DNA of 64,000 nucleotides from GCA-2720975 sp964469565 (GTDB taxonomy: Bacteria; Planctomycetota; UBA1135; GCA-002686595): the NCBI GenBank assembly GCA_964469565.1, contig CAYXZD010000008.1, positions 1-64,000 on the forward strand, written 5' to 3'. The notes beneath the pieces were generated by a model. The model was not told where the DNA came from. It did no database searches and saw only the letters and a list, made by a program, of their open reading frames with translations. The number at the start of each line of letters is the position of its first letter. The first letter of the stretch is position 1. Made by a program: the position numbers and the translations under genes. Below, piece after piece: positions 8,360-17,087 of this stretch.

Positions 8360-10467
8360 CTGCTGGGTCCGTGCTGAATGTTTCGCGCGGCATTGAGAAG
8401 CGTTACACCGATGGGCTGGGAGCGGATCTCCTGGCTAAACGCGCTCTCCAACAAATCAACCGCAGCGGCTGGGCGTGCGCCGAAGAGGTAGTTGGTCGCC
8501 AAGACGAGTCGCGCATCATCGTCGAGGAGATGATCTTGCATGTACGTTTCGAGGACGGCCAATTGGCGATCGAACTCAGTGGGGTCCGCGTAGAAACTAT
8601 GCTTGTCCACGATGTTCCCAGCTAGACTTGGATCGAGTTCAAACGCTCGCCGAATGGCGTAGGATGCGTAGTGGTAATCTCCAGTGGCAAACAGGGCGTC
8701 GGCCAAAATCAGGTACAGGATTCCGTCCCCCGGAGCGTATTCGATGGCCTTGGCGTAAAAGTGGACCGCATCCCCGAAGCGGCTCTCTTGGAATGCCTGG
8801 TCACCGAGTGTTAGATAGTGATCCGCTGCACGGTTCAGCTGATTGTTGCCCGCGGGTAAGGGCGTGCCTCCGGCCCAGTCCTCAGCGATTACGACCTCAC
8901 CCTCTTGGATAGGAGCGGCCTCGTAGACTTCTTCCTGGGGCTCTTCGTAGACGTACACAACATCTGCTTGGGGGGTGGACTCAATCGTCTGGTAAATCAC
9001 GGTCGACGAGGGGTAAAAGGGACCGTACCAGTAGAAGCTAGGGCAATAGCCGGGTGACCAGTAGCCGCCATTATACCAATAGTAGTGCCACCAGGAGCCC
9101 CAGCAGTAGGAAGGCCAGCTCCACCACCAGTTGTAGCAGCTATTGCCGCCAAAGGAGTAATTGCCACACCAGTTGTATCCCCCGTAGTAGGAATTGCCCG
9201 AGGTGCTGCCTGCACGGACGGGAGCGGCGGCGATGGACTGGGTATAATTCTGGCGGGCGGTCTTGATGCGCTGTGCATTCTTGTCAGCGAATGCCGCACG
9301 TGCCTGCTGAGCCCGCTCAGCGTCGCGTGTTTTAATCTGCGCGCGGGCGTTCTTAGCGCGCTCTGTGTTTCGGTCGGCTAGGGCAGCGCGGGCATCTTGG
9401 GCCCTGGCTGCATTCTTGTCAGCGAGGGCCGCACGAGCATCCGTTGCACGCTGGGCGTTTTTGTTGGCGAAGGCTTCCCGCGCATTCTGGGCTCGCTCAG
9501 CGTTCTTGGCTGCGAGGTCGTCTCGAACTTGAGCAGCTCGCTCTCCATCGCTCAAGGTCTTCTGCCTCCCATGGGAGGGACCGTGAGTGACAGGAGATTC
9601 ACTGTGTTCGCGAAGGCGTTGGCGGGCGACATCGCGCGCACTAGGCCGGTACCGCTCTAGGATGTCATCGCGGGTAATTGTCTGGGTGCGGTAGTGCTGA
9701 GAGGGTCGGGTGGAGGGGGAAGGGGAATCTGTATGGCCTCCGGAAAAACCCGTGTGATTGCGTGTCCGCAAACTCTCAGTGAGTCTGTGGCTGGACGAGG
9801 TGCCGGGCGTAATGGCCTGGGGGGTGCGATAACGATCCCTGGCACTTGACCCGGTTGACGTGGAGCTGGCCGTGGGCCGGCTCAGCGTGCTGGCCGGACG
9901 AGGGAAGCGGACGCGTTGGGGTTGGCCTGAGCTCGTTAGATCGATGATGTTGGAAGTGGAGCTTGGGCGGGAAAGATCAGAGCTGATGCCGCTGGTGCGA
10001 GCGCGCCAACTGAGATCGACCGAACCGCTGCTGGGACGTACTGTGGCGGTGCCCGTCGAGCTGGTCGTGGAGGGGCGGGTGGGGGTCGTCACCGATCGAG
10101 TGGGGGTGGTGATCGTGCGAACGGGGGTGGGAGTCGAGCGAACTGAATTCGGTGAAGACCGAACCGGAGTCGAGCGAGTGGGGGTCGCGCGGACCGGGGT
10201 GGAGCGTGTGGGCGTTGAGCGGACTGGGGTGGAGCGGACGGGAGTTTGGCGGGTAGGGGTGGAACGCACGGGAGTCTGGCGCGTGGGGGTGGAGCGCACC
10301 GGCGTAGACCGTGTGGGGGTCTGGCGAGTGGGGGTTGACCGCGTCGGAGTCTGGCGGCTCGGAGTACTGCGCGAGGCTCCGCTTGAGTGCTTGCGCTGGC
10401 CGATGGTATCGGGGCTCAGGAGGGACAGGGCGCAGACCAGAACGAGGAGGGGTCGGGGGCTCAACAT
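8347..10467 (-). CDS. Secreted low-complexity protein with TP-R repeats, helical repeats and a C-terminal TPR region
   Basis: A 706-aa protein. The start at 10467 begins a signal peptide (LLVLVCALSLLSPDTIG). Four zones follow. Residues 32-106 are fifteen 5-residue units of the form (T/V)R(S/Q)TP. A Ser/Thr/Arg-rich linker comes next, then six 15-residue units like ALADKNAARAQDARA, probably a charged coiled helix. Then comes a striking Trp/Tyr/Gly-rich, Cys-containing stretch (about positions 9000-9200, for example CYNWWWSWPSYCWGSWW). The C-terminus is TPR-like (DHYLTLGDQAFQESRFGDA onward). It probably acts at the cell surface or in the periplasm. No enzyme motif is seen. Confidence 0.7.
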   Translation of the reverse strand: MLSPRPLLVLVCALSLLSPDTIGQRKHSSGASRSTPSRQTPTRSTPTRQTPTRSTPVRSTPTRQTPVRSTPTRQTPVRSTPVRSTPTRSTPVRATPTRSTPVRSSPNSVRSTPTPVRTITTPTRSVTTPTRPSTTSSTGTATVRPSSGSVDLSWRARTSGISSDLSRPSSTSNIIDLTSSGQPQRVRFPRPASTLSRPTASSTSTGSSARDRYRTPQAITPGTSSSHRLTESLRTRNHTGFSGGHTDSPSPSTRPSQHYRTQTITRDDILERYRPSARDVARQRLREHSESPVTHGPSHGRQKTLSDGERAAQVRDDLAAKNAERAQNAREAFANKNAQRATDARAALADKNAARAQDARAALADRNTERAKNARAQIKTRDAERAQQARAAFADKNAQRIKTARQNYTQSIAAAPVRAGSTSGNSYYGGYNWCGNYSFGGNSCYNWWWSWPSYCWGSWWHYYWYNGGYWSPGYCPSFYWYGPFYPSSTVIYQTIESTPQADVVYVYEEPQEEVYEAAPIQEGEVVIAEDWAGGTPLPAGNNQLNRAADHYLTLGDQAFQESRFGDAVHFYAKAIEYAPGDGILYLILADALFATGDYHYASYAIRRAFELDPSLAGNIVDKHSFYADPTEFDRQLAVLETYMQDHLLDDDARLVLATNYLFGARPAAAVDLLESAFSQEIRSQPIGVTLLNAARNIQHGPSSQGN
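9250..9519 (-). repeat. Six 45-bp tandem units (15-residue protein repeat)
   Basis: The region encodes six successive 15-residue units related to ALADKNAARAQDARA, rich in Ala, Arg, Asp and Lys, inside the large secreted protein. The regular Ala/charged spacing suggests a long single helix or coiled coil. Confidence 0.75.
10150..10374 (-). repeat. Fifteen 15-bp tandem units encoding (T/V)R(S/Q)TP
   Basis: A tandem array in the secreted repeat protein, with each 5-residue unit ending Thr-Pro and carrying one Arg. The DNA units are similar but not identical, so recombination-driven length change between strains is plausible. Confidence 0.8.
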
Positions 10468-10514
10468 GGGATTCAGCTGGGTTGGATTCCGCAGGCGGGA
10501 CGCCAGGGGGGGTA

Positions 10515-10543
10515 GGGTGACTGCGGGGAGTCCGCAGTCACCC
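10515..10543. promoter_or_regulatory. Perfect 12-bp inverted repeat in the leader of the repeat protein
   Basis: GGGTGACTGCGG, a 5-nt loop, then CCGCAGTCACCC: twelve perfect pairs, 48 nt upstream of the minus-strand start at 10467. It has no U-tract, so a leader hairpin or a protein-binding operator is as likely as a terminator. A second hairpin (TGCGTTC/GAACGCA) lies at 10593-10613. The rest of 10468-10752 shows nothing else. Confidence 0.5.
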
Positions 10544-10752
10544 CGTTCCATGCAAGAGGGGTGCCAATGGCGCCTAATTCGTAGACAGACTTTGCGTTCG
10601 GCGCGAGAACGCAGCGATACAGCCCCTAGAGCGCCCTGAAGGCGGAAAGAGGGTCGAATTGCCCCCCATCGTGGACCGCAGGGCGCACCGCTGGAGTCTG
10701 GCTTACTTGAGTCCCGCGGGTGAGGGTGCCCTATCGAGGAGACAGGGCCTGA

Positions 10753-12354
10753 CTACGAGATGGGCCCCCTGGCCGGAATTACCCAATCGGGAATGCGATT
10801 GAGGCGATGCTCCGTCAGTGTGTCCCGTCCCCCCCAGATGGGGATTCTGCGGCCGATGGCTGCGAATCCATCATAGAGGATGAACTGGGCGAGGGGGTCG
10901 TCTTGCACACGGCTTGAGCGCACGATCTGGAGGGGAAAGGCCAAGTTGCCAATGACCGGGATCAGCCCCACCCAAAGTGAGATCAGTGGGAGTTCTCTGC
11001 CGGTGAGGAGGTTTTGAATCAGTCGCCCGCCCGTGTACATCGTCCGACCTACGGATCCACCACAGACCCAGATCAATCCGAGGGTGACCTGGTCGATGGT
11101 TCCTGCGGCGAGGAGGGCGGGAGCCACGATGTACTCGAAGGACTTCACGAACGGTTTGATTCCTAAGTGAAACGCAAAATCGGCGAGATAGACGGATGAC
11201 TCGTGATCGGCTTGATGGGCAGTCAGCTGGGACGCTTGGCATGCGCTCAATTGCCCACGATCTTGCCAGCGCTGGATCCGAGCAGTCACGAACGAGCGTG
11301 CACGCTGGGCCCGGTATCTGGAAGAGAGTGCGAAGGTGCCCGAATTCTTGCACAGGGCCCCCCAACGGATCCCGGCAAGTTTGCGGGCGCAATGGGCGAG
11401 CCCATGGGACGTGCGCCGTGCCAGGCCGTGCCCGGCGCGCAGAGACTCGTGGAGCAACCAGCGCAGATGTCGCTGGGAGTAATACAAGCATTGTTCGGCT
11501 GAGATGCGTCCCTTGGCTTTCTGAGCACCGAGGCTGCGTTCCAGTCGCGTGAGGCGACGCCAACCCGCTTGGTGATACTCAAGAGCAGCCACGTCGCGCT
11601 CGATTCCCTCAAGGGTTGATTCCTGGAGTGAGAGGATCAGGCTAGACCGTTCACGTCGAAGCCAGTCCCGCAGTTTGGGTATGTCCACATCGTCGAACAG
11701 AGGTCGTTTGTGCCGCCATGCACACGGCAAATAGAAACTCCACAGGCTCGGAATGTGTGCGGGAAACAGAGCCGGTACACCGGACTCCAAGTCGATCCAG
11801 GCCCAGGTTGCGGAGTCTCCCTTGTCTATCCGCAGGAAATTGGTCAGGGCTACGGGGTTTCCCAAGCCAGCCTGCCAAACTTGGCCGTCAAATCCCGCCT
11901 CAATCAGGTGTCCTTGGAGGGGTTTGAGGACTTCGTGGATGAGATCGTGGACTTCTCCGCTGCCCCGTTTGCAAAGGGGGTGATGTAGGCGGGGTGGGCG
12001 GCCTTCAACAGCGCGTGTGTGCAATTGCCAGGCGTTGAACTCTGAATTCCAATCCACGTTCCAGCCCTCGGCGACTTCGAGCCGATTCCCGAACCAGTGC
12101 TTCACGAGAGGGGCCAGTATGCGCCGCCGAAGAATTGCGCTCTGGATGGCGTGCTCGCTCCACGCATATGGGTTTGAGGATCCCAGAAAGATGTACTGGA
12201 TCAGGCTCGTGAGCGGACTTGAATTGAACACTTTGCGTGCGGTGGTCCGACCCTGCGCATCCATGGATTCGAAGACGATTGCAGCGCGGCCCCGCCCAAG
12301 TGTGCGGTCTGCAGACTTCAGCTGGGGGGGAGTACTCGATGCGGAGAATCGCAT
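10753..12354 (-). CDS. Conserved-looking hypothetical protein, possibly kinase-like N-terminus
   Basis: A 533-aa protein not assigned to a family. The N-terminal half has a Gly/Arg-containing opening (ADRTLGRGRAAIVFES), a WSEHAIQSAILRRRIL helix and a segment IDKGDSATWAWIDLESG that could be the metal-binding Asp region of a degenerate protein-kinase or phosphotransferase fold; this is only a visual impression. The C-terminal third contains hydrophobic helices (YIVAPALLAAGTIDQVTLGL, LISLWVGLIPVIGNLAFPL), so it is likely membrane-associated. A TAGGGT hexamer lies 6 nt before the ATG. Confidence 0.55.
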   Translation of the reverse strand: MRFSASSTPPQLKSADRTLGRGRAAIVFESMDAQGRTTARKVFNSSPLTSLIQYIFLGSSNPYAWSEHAIQSAILRRRILAPLVKHWFGNRLEVAEGWNVDWNSEFNAWQLHTRAVEGRPPRLHHPLCKRGSGEVHDLIHEVLKPLQGHLIEAGFDGQVWQAGLGNPVALTNFLRIDKGDSATWAWIDLESGVPALFPAHIPSLWSFYLPCAWRHKRPLFDDVDIPKLRDWLRRERSSLILSLQESTLEGIERDVAALEYHQAGWRRLTRLERSLGAQKAKGRISAEQCLYYSQRHLRWLLHESLRAGHGLARRTSHGLAHCARKLAGIRWGALCKNSGTFALSSRYRAQRARSFVTARIQRWQDRGQLSACQASQLTAHQADHESSVYLADFAFHLGIKPFVKSFEYIVAPALLAAGTIDQVTLGLIWVCGGSVGRTMYTGGRLIQNLLTGRELPLISLWVGLIPVIGNLAFPLQIVRSSRVQDDPLAQFILYDGFAAIGRRIPIWGGRDTLTEHRLNRIPDWVIPARGPIS

Positions 12355-12360
12355 GAATCA

Positions 12361-12366
12361 ACCCTA
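12361..12366 (-). promoter_or_regulatory. -10-like hexamer TAGGGT before the 533-aa gene
   Basis: TAGGGT fits TANNNT and ends 6 nt before the ATG at 12354. It is a weak match, listed because the spacing recurs in the window. Confidence 0.25.
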
Positions 12367-12385
12367 CGCTAAGGCACGGGCCGTG

Positions 12386-13630
12386 TCACTTTTTGACCCA
12401 TACCAGTTCGGCGCGTCGGGGCTCAGTGCCGAGGGGCTGTACGCGCATGAACAATAGAGCCGGATCGGCTCCTGCAGCCTTGCGCAGGGCGAGCAAATCG
12501 GCGCCGCCGGGTGTGGGACTCGGAAGGAAACAGCTCAGTGCGGGGCTCGCGGGTTGGTGCGCCCATGAAGCGTCAGGATCAAGCTCAGCAATTCGGGAGG
12601 GTGCCCCTCCCGCTGCGACGAGCAGGATGGCAGTAGGATGGCCGTTCTCAGTGAGTTCAATGTGCACGGAAGCCGTGAGTTCGAGGCCGAGCTTCTGCCA
12701 ATGGTGGGTTTGTTGTCTGAACAACGATTGCCCTTGATCTAGGGCAGTTCTCAAATCCGGAGTTCCTTGGAGAGCGTGCCGCACATAATCCATCGCCTTG
12801 AGCTTGAAGGGCCTGCAGGTGCGGACGGCCCTAGTGTCGATGTCTGTCCGACGGTCGGGTGGGATGTACCAATCATCCAGGAAGCGGCTCGAAACATCGA
12901 CCTCTTGCACTTCTTCATACCAGATGAGCGACTCCCCTAAATAGACTTCCAAGTGTGTCGGCCGATCACGTCCCTCGACCTGTGCCCACTGAATGTTTCT
13001 TAGGGACTCGCGCGGAGTATTGTCTGTACTGAAGGCCGACAGTGAATGCGGGTGACCTGGGTCCGATGGCGAGAACTGCGCAAGGAGGTATCCGCCGCCC
13101 TCAATCTCTGTTCGCTGGCCGCCTTCGGGTAGGTCGGTCCACTCAAAGCCAGCGGGCCACAGAAACAGGGCTCTCCGCAACTCAAGCTCTAGAATGGCGT
13201 TTGAGGTTTGTGTGGGGTCCATTTCATGGCTGGCTTTCTCGCCCGGTGAAATGCGCCACAAGCCCTCACCATACCGATAGGTGAGGGCGCGCTGGGCGAT
13301 GCGCGCGTCCGCGGGACTGAGCAGAGAGCGGGCACGGTCAGGGAAGGCGAAACTCACATCGAGTTCATGGGGTAAGTCGGGATAGGCTTCGAACACGATG
13401 GTGGAGTGCAAGCGAATCCCCTGTAGGTTCCCAATGCGTTCCCGAGGAGGAGCGTGGGGCCGCGCAGGACCGGGGCGCAGCGGAGTCTCTGTGGGATCAG
13501 AAGGGCCGGGCAGGATTGGGGGGGGGGACGGAATGCCCTTCGGCTTCGATGGCGCGGGGTCTCCGCAGCCCACGACTCCGATGACACAGCAGGCGGCCAA
13601 AGTGCGAGCTGCAAGGAGTGGAGTCTGCAT
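12386..13630 (-). CDS. Lipoprotein of unknown function
   Basis: A 414-aa protein with a clear lipoprotein signal (LAACCVIGVVGC, lipidated Cys22) followed by a Pro-rich linker. That linker is encoded by a run of ten C on the coding strand (plus-strand G10 at 13518-13527). The mature part is a mixed alpha/beta sequence with no motif I recognise. A TATCCT hexamer 6 nt before the ATG supports the start. It lies 31 nt upstream of the 533-aa gene on the same strand, although that gene has its own -10-like element. Confidence 0.65.
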   Translation of the reverse strand: MQTPLLAARTLAACCVIGVVGCGDPAPSKPKGIPSPPPILPGPSDPTETPLRPGPARPHAPPRERIGNLQGIRLHSTIVFEAYPDLPHELDVSFAFPDRARSLLSPADARIAQRALTYRYGEGLWRISPGEKASHEMDPTQTSNAILELELRRALFLWPAGFEWTDLPEGGQRTEIEGGGYLLAQFSPSDPGHPHSLSAFSTDNTPRESLRNIQWAQVEGRDRPTHLEVYLGESLIWYEEVQEVDVSSRFLDDWYIPPDRRTDIDTRAVRTCRPFKLKAMDYVRHALQGTPDLRTALDQGQSLFRQQTHHWQKLGLELTASVHIELTENGHPTAILLVAAGGAPSRIAELDPDASWAHQPASPALSCFLPSPTPGGADLLALRKAAGADPALLFMRVQPLGTEPRRAELVWVKK

Positions 13631-13636
13631 ACAGGT

Positions 13637-13642
13637 AGGATA
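13637..13642 (-). promoter_or_regulatory. -10-like hexamer TATCCT before the 414-aa lipoprotein
   Basis: TATCCT ends 6 nt before the ATG at 13630, predicting a leaderless transcript. A second TAGACT lies 4 nt further upstream (13647-13652). Confidence 0.4.
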
Positions 13643-13750
13643 CAGAGTCTACAGGATCGAGCGTCTGACCAATTGCGGCGCTGGCCACCGTTGCTCCGAC
13701 GAACCAGTGAGGCCGGGGCACATGGGAGGCCCACGGCCTCCTAGAACTAT

Positions 13751-13768
13751 CGCCTGCTAAGGCAGGCG
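13751..13768 (-). terminator. Hairpin at the 3' end of the HEAT-repeat gene
   Basis: CGCCTGC, a 4-nt loop, then GCAGGCG: seven perfect pairs with the gene's stop codon in and beside the loop. No U-tract follows, so it is at best an imperfect terminator. Confidence 0.35.
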
Positions 13769-14722
13769 GTGGGCCCACTCAACCCAAGCTTCGTGGGAGG
13801 GGTAATTGCGCCCCGAGAGTTGTTGAAGGTCGACGAGCAGCGCAGCTTGAACAGACTCATTGACCTTGCCCAGACCTCCGGTGAGCGCTCGGGCGCACTG
13901 GCCTTGGACGTGAATCTCGTTCTTGCCGAGGAAGGCGAGACTGCGGCTGGCTGACATAGCCGCAGAGTCCACCGAGTCCTCGTACAATTGCAGAGCGAGG
14001 GAACCGATCGACTCGACATCCCGTTCGAAAGCGAGGATGAGTGCTGCTTTAGTGCGTACATACGGTGCAGTGTCATGCAGCCCAGTGCGTGCTGCAGGGA
14101 GTACTTCTGGGGAGGAGGGAGCCCCAGCCTGCAGGCACTCGAGTAGTGCGAGGGCAGCGTTGCCGCGAATCTGTTCGTTGGCACCGGATCGCATGTGGTG
14201 CAAGATGCCCTGGATAGGAGTGCCGGGATTCGCGAGGATCGACAGGCCCACCAACGCATTGTTCGTGACTTCTGGATCTGGATCTGAGAGTGCGTTGAGT
14301 AAGGGGCCCATTGCACGGTCGGCACCCGTGAAACCGAGGGCTGTCGCTGCGACTCGGCGATTGTAGGGCGGGCCCATCTCTAGTTGTTCCACGATGGGAT
14401 CAAACATCTTGAGGGTACGCGAGCGGATGGCGTCCTCAAGCCGGTTGAGCGTACGGCGGTCCCTATCGGCGCGCCCAGTGAGAAACGTGTGATTCCATTG
14501 CTGAATCGAGCGGTCGAGGGATGTCAGATATGTTCCGATGGACGATTGCTCGCGTATATCTCCGGGGTTGTACGCAGTGACTTTCATGCGTTCCCGCTCA
14601 TCGCCGATCCCCCTGCGCGTCTCTGGGGATGCACAGGCGCCAAGGAGTCCTAGCAGCAGGGTGAGGGTGGTGGAGTGGGAGGAGAGTGGTCTCATGATGG
14701 GGGTAGACGCAGGGGCGCTCAT
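13757..14722 (-). CDS. HEAT-repeat lipoprotein
   Basis: A 321-aa protein with a signal peptide ending LLLGLLGAC, so it is probably lipidated. The mature part carries HEAT/PBS-lyase-like helical repeats, for example AATALGFTGADRAMGPLLNAL, NNALVGLSILANPGTPI, GNAALALLECLQAG and TKAALILAF. Such solenoids act as protein-binding scaffolds. The ATG at 14722 is chosen because GGGGGAAG stands at Shine-Dalgarno distance. A start at 14695 is also possible and would leave a 21-residue signal peptide. Confidence 0.75.
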   Translation of the reverse strand: MSAPASTPIMRPLSSHSTTLTLLLGLLGACASPETRRGIGDERERMKVTAYNPGDIREQSSIGTYLTSLDRSIQQWNHTFLTGRADRDRRTLNRLEDAIRSRTLKMFDPIVEQLEMGPPYNRRVAATALGFTGADRAMGPLLNALSDPDPEVTNNALVGLSILANPGTPIQGILHHMRSGANEQIRGNAALALLECLQAGAPSSPEVLPAARTGLHDTAPYVRTKAALILAFERDVESIGSLALQLYEDSVDSAAMSASRSLAFLGKNEIHVQGQCARALTGGLGKVNESVQAALLVDLQQLSGRNYPSHEAWVEWAHRLP

Positions 14723-14966
14723 TGTCTTCCCCCTAGTGAGCCAAAACAACGCCTCCATTGGTGGGGCCGGCACGTGGGTTTTGGGGGGCTCTGATTCTGA
14801 GGTCCGCCAGCTGCATTGCAAAGCCCAGAAGGCAGCCAAGAGGTCGCTGCGCCTTGACAAGACTCGCAAAATGGGTCCCGGACCCTAATCAGAGCTGCAC
14901 TCGAGCCACTATGCTGACCTTGTAGGGGTAGAATTGACGATTCTTGGAATCCTGCGCCCCTCGACC

Positions 14967-16016
14967 ATGCCCCTCCATCTACTCGACGCAATGACCCGCA
15001 TGGGGTTTGAGCAAGTCCTCGCGATTAATCATGCTCCCTCAGGCCTGCGTGCGTTCCTAGCCATTCACAACACTTCGCGCGGTCCCGCGTTCGGAGGCAT
15101 TCGCCGGTTTGTCTACCGAGATGAGCGTGAGTCTCTGCTCGATTGCCTGAGGCTGGCTCGATCGATGACTTACAAGTGTGCCCTCGCCGATTTGCCTGCG
15201 GGAGGAGCGAAACTGGTCATCCACTCATCGGGAGGGGAGGACTGGCCAGCGGCATACGAGCACCTTGGCCGTGTGGTCAATCAGTTCGGAGGACAGTTCT
15301 ATACGGGTCCCGACGTGGGTACCGGGGACACGGAACTTGCCAGTGTATGCCGACACACTGAATTCGTGACTCACCCCGGTGACTCTGGCCCTGGCCGCTT
15401 GGCGATGAGCACGGCCATTGGCGTGTTCCATGGAATCGCAGCGGCGCTCCGGCAGCTGGATGGTGAGGAGAGCTGGAATAACCGTACGGTTGTGATCCAG
15501 GGTCTAGGAGCAGTGGGGACCCAATTGGCAAGGGAACTCCTAGCCGCTGGCGCAACCGTGAAGGCAGCCGACCTCGATGAAGACCATGCGAGAGAATCTT
15601 GTGAGGCTCTGGGAATCGAACAGGTTGAGAGCGCCACTGCACTTGACCAAGAGTGTGACGTTCTTGCGCCCTGTGCCATGGGCGGGCTCGTCCACGATTT
15701 GAGTGTAGCCCGCTTGCGCTGTCGCATTCTCGCAGGCGCTGCCAACAATGTGTTGAGTCGTCCCTTGCATGGGGATGAGCTGCACAGGCGAGGTGTCTTG
15801 CTCGTCCCAGATTTCGTGCTCAATTCTGGGGCCTTGATCCGCGGCTGCTTATTTCATCTCGAGGGCCGGCGCGAATCACTCGAGGTGATCGGTCAACGGG
15901 TCGGCGCTAGTGTTTCCAGGGTCCTAGAGAGGGCGGCGGATCAAGACCTGCCTCCGGATCGTGTAGCGGTGGCCATGGCTGAGGAGTGCTTGGCGCCGCA
16001 AGATCCTGAGGATTGA
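14967..16016 (+). CDS. Leucine/phenylalanine/valine dehydrogenase family protein
   Basis: A 349-aa amino-acid dehydrogenase of the Glu/Leu/Phe/Val family. The N-terminal catalytic domain has HNTSRGPAFGGIR and the substrate-binding Lys motif LPAGGAKLVI, followed by the catalytic Asp segment TGPDVGTGDTELA. The C-terminal NAD domain has the Rossmann motif VIQGLGAVGTQLA and the late Asn-rich segment AGAANNVLS. It would deaminate a branched-chain or related L-amino acid reversibly with NAD. An in-frame TTG at 14934 with AGGGG before it is an alternative start, but homology to leucine dehydrogenases begins near 14967. Confidence 0.85.
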   Translation: MPLHLLDAMTRMGFEQVLAINHAPSGLRAFLAIHNTSRGPAFGGIRRFVYRDERESLLDCLRLARSMTYKCALADLPAGGAKLVIHSSGGEDWPAAYEHLGRVVNQFGGQFYTGPDVGTGDTELASVCRHTEFVTHPGDSGPGRLAMSTAIGVFHGIAAALRQLDGEESWNNRTVVIQGLGAVGTQLARELLAAGATVKAADLDEDHARESCEALGIEQVESATALDQECDVLAPCAMGGLVHDLSVARLRCRILAGAANNVLSRPLHGDELHRRGVLLVPDFVLNSGALIRGCLFHLEGRRESLEVIGQRVGASVSRVLERAADQDLPPDRVAVAMAEECLAPQDPED

Positions 16017-16058
16017 TCCTTTCAACCGGTTAGCCAGCGGTTCAGTATCTAGGGCACC

Positions 16059-17081
16059 ATGCGTCTTGCCCATTCTAAACTGCGCTCTTTGCGCTACTGT
16101 ACCCTCCACGTCTCAGCTGCCTTTGGCCTAGTGGCATTTCCAGTCGATGTTGCTCTCCAAGATGGTGAATTGGCGGTCTTGCGTGGGGAAGAATTGGGGT
16201 TCGTCATTCCAGTGAAGGAGCAACTGCACTTCGAAGTGATTGTGGATGTGCCTCTCGTGGGGGACACGGGACTCGGCCGTTTTGACATAGATTCTCGTGT
16301 TGAAGTCCAGGCGCCGGCACTCTTCTCTGGGCCGGCAGAGGCGGGCCATCAAAAACGGGTGGGGCGCGTTACGGCAACGGCAGGGGGGGAATGCCTGAAC
16401 TACAAACTAAGTCATGTCATTGATCTGAGTATTCTGCCCCAAGCCTGGCCCCACGTCATCTACCGGGACACTCAGAGTGGGAGTGAAAACCGACGGCGAG
16501 AATTGATGTACGGGAATCTGCAAGGGGAGCCCGCCTCACTTTTTCGTCACGACGCACATTGCAAGTCCAAGTCCTGCAAGCGTCCCGAGCATCGTGTGGA
16601 GGGTGTTTGGCCCCTCAGCAAGGAGCATCACTGTAAGTCGTGCAAACGCGGGGCGCACCGCGATTGGCGCAAGCCTACCAGGCAAGTGATTCCTGCCAGC
16701 GCCGTAGACATGCTCAGTGCGATTTTTTTGGCTCGCAGCATGGTTGTTCATGAGCTCGATCAGATCGAATTCCCGATGCTCGACAAGGATCGCTGCTGGG
16801 AGGTCACAATGGTGCGAGCGAAGGAAAAGCAGATCACCACTCGAGCCGGACGTTTTGATTGTGTCGGGATTAAGCTGATTCCTGTTCTATCGGACGAAAA
16901 AAACGCGAAGTTCAAAGGGCTCTTCGGCATCCATGGGACCCTCTCGATTTGGCTTGAGAAGAGCACGGGTGTGCCTGTTTCAGTAGAGGGCATTCTGCCT
17001 GCTGGTCCAATCAACGTAGGCATAAACCTACTTCTCAAACGATTCTCGGGAACTCCGGAGGCCTTTCGACCCTTGCCCTAG
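16059..17081 (+). CDS. DUF3108 protein with a Cys/His-rich insert
   Basis: A 340-aa probably exported protein (hydrophobic stretch within residues 13-32). The C-terminal half matches the DUF3108 pattern: DMLSAIFLAR, GRFDCVGIKLIPV, then GLFGIHGTLSIWLEKSTGVP. The function of DUF3108 is not established. Between the halves lies an unusual insert, residues 164-200, with Cys168-x4-Cys173-x4-His178 and Cys192-x2-Cys195-x4-His200, which looks like one or two metal sites. It is transcribed toward the ygfZ gene, with 6 nt between the two stops. Confidence 0.7.
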   Translation: MRLAHSKLRSLRYCTLHVSAAFGLVAFPVDVALQDGELAVLRGEELGFVIPVKEQLHFEVIVDVPLVGDTGLGRFDIDSRVEVQAPALFSGPAEAGHQKRVGRVTATAGGECLNYKLSHVIDLSILPQAWPHVIYRDTQSGSENRRRELMYGNLQGEPASLFRHDAHCKSKSCKRPEHRVEGVWPLSKEHHCKSCKRGAHRDWRKPTRQVIPASAVDMLSAIFLARSMVVHELDQIEFPMLDKDRCWEVTMVRAKEKQITTRAGRFDCVGIKLIPVLSDEKNAKFKGLFGIHGTLSIWLEKSTGVPVSVEGILPAGPINVGINLLLKRFSGTPEAFRPLP

Positions 17082-17087
17082 GAGGCG

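Noticed and set aside
10150..10374. A CRISPR-like array
   Set aside because: The units are 15-bp contiguous coding repeats with no spacers.
9860..10639. A 259-aa plus-strand frame opposite the TP-R repeats
   Set aside because: It is the mirror of the repeat array (RVGVERTGV units) and only reflects its low complexity.
14853..14858. TTGACA upstream of the leucine-dehydrogenase-like gene
   Set aside because: No -10 element lies at 15-19 nt from it.
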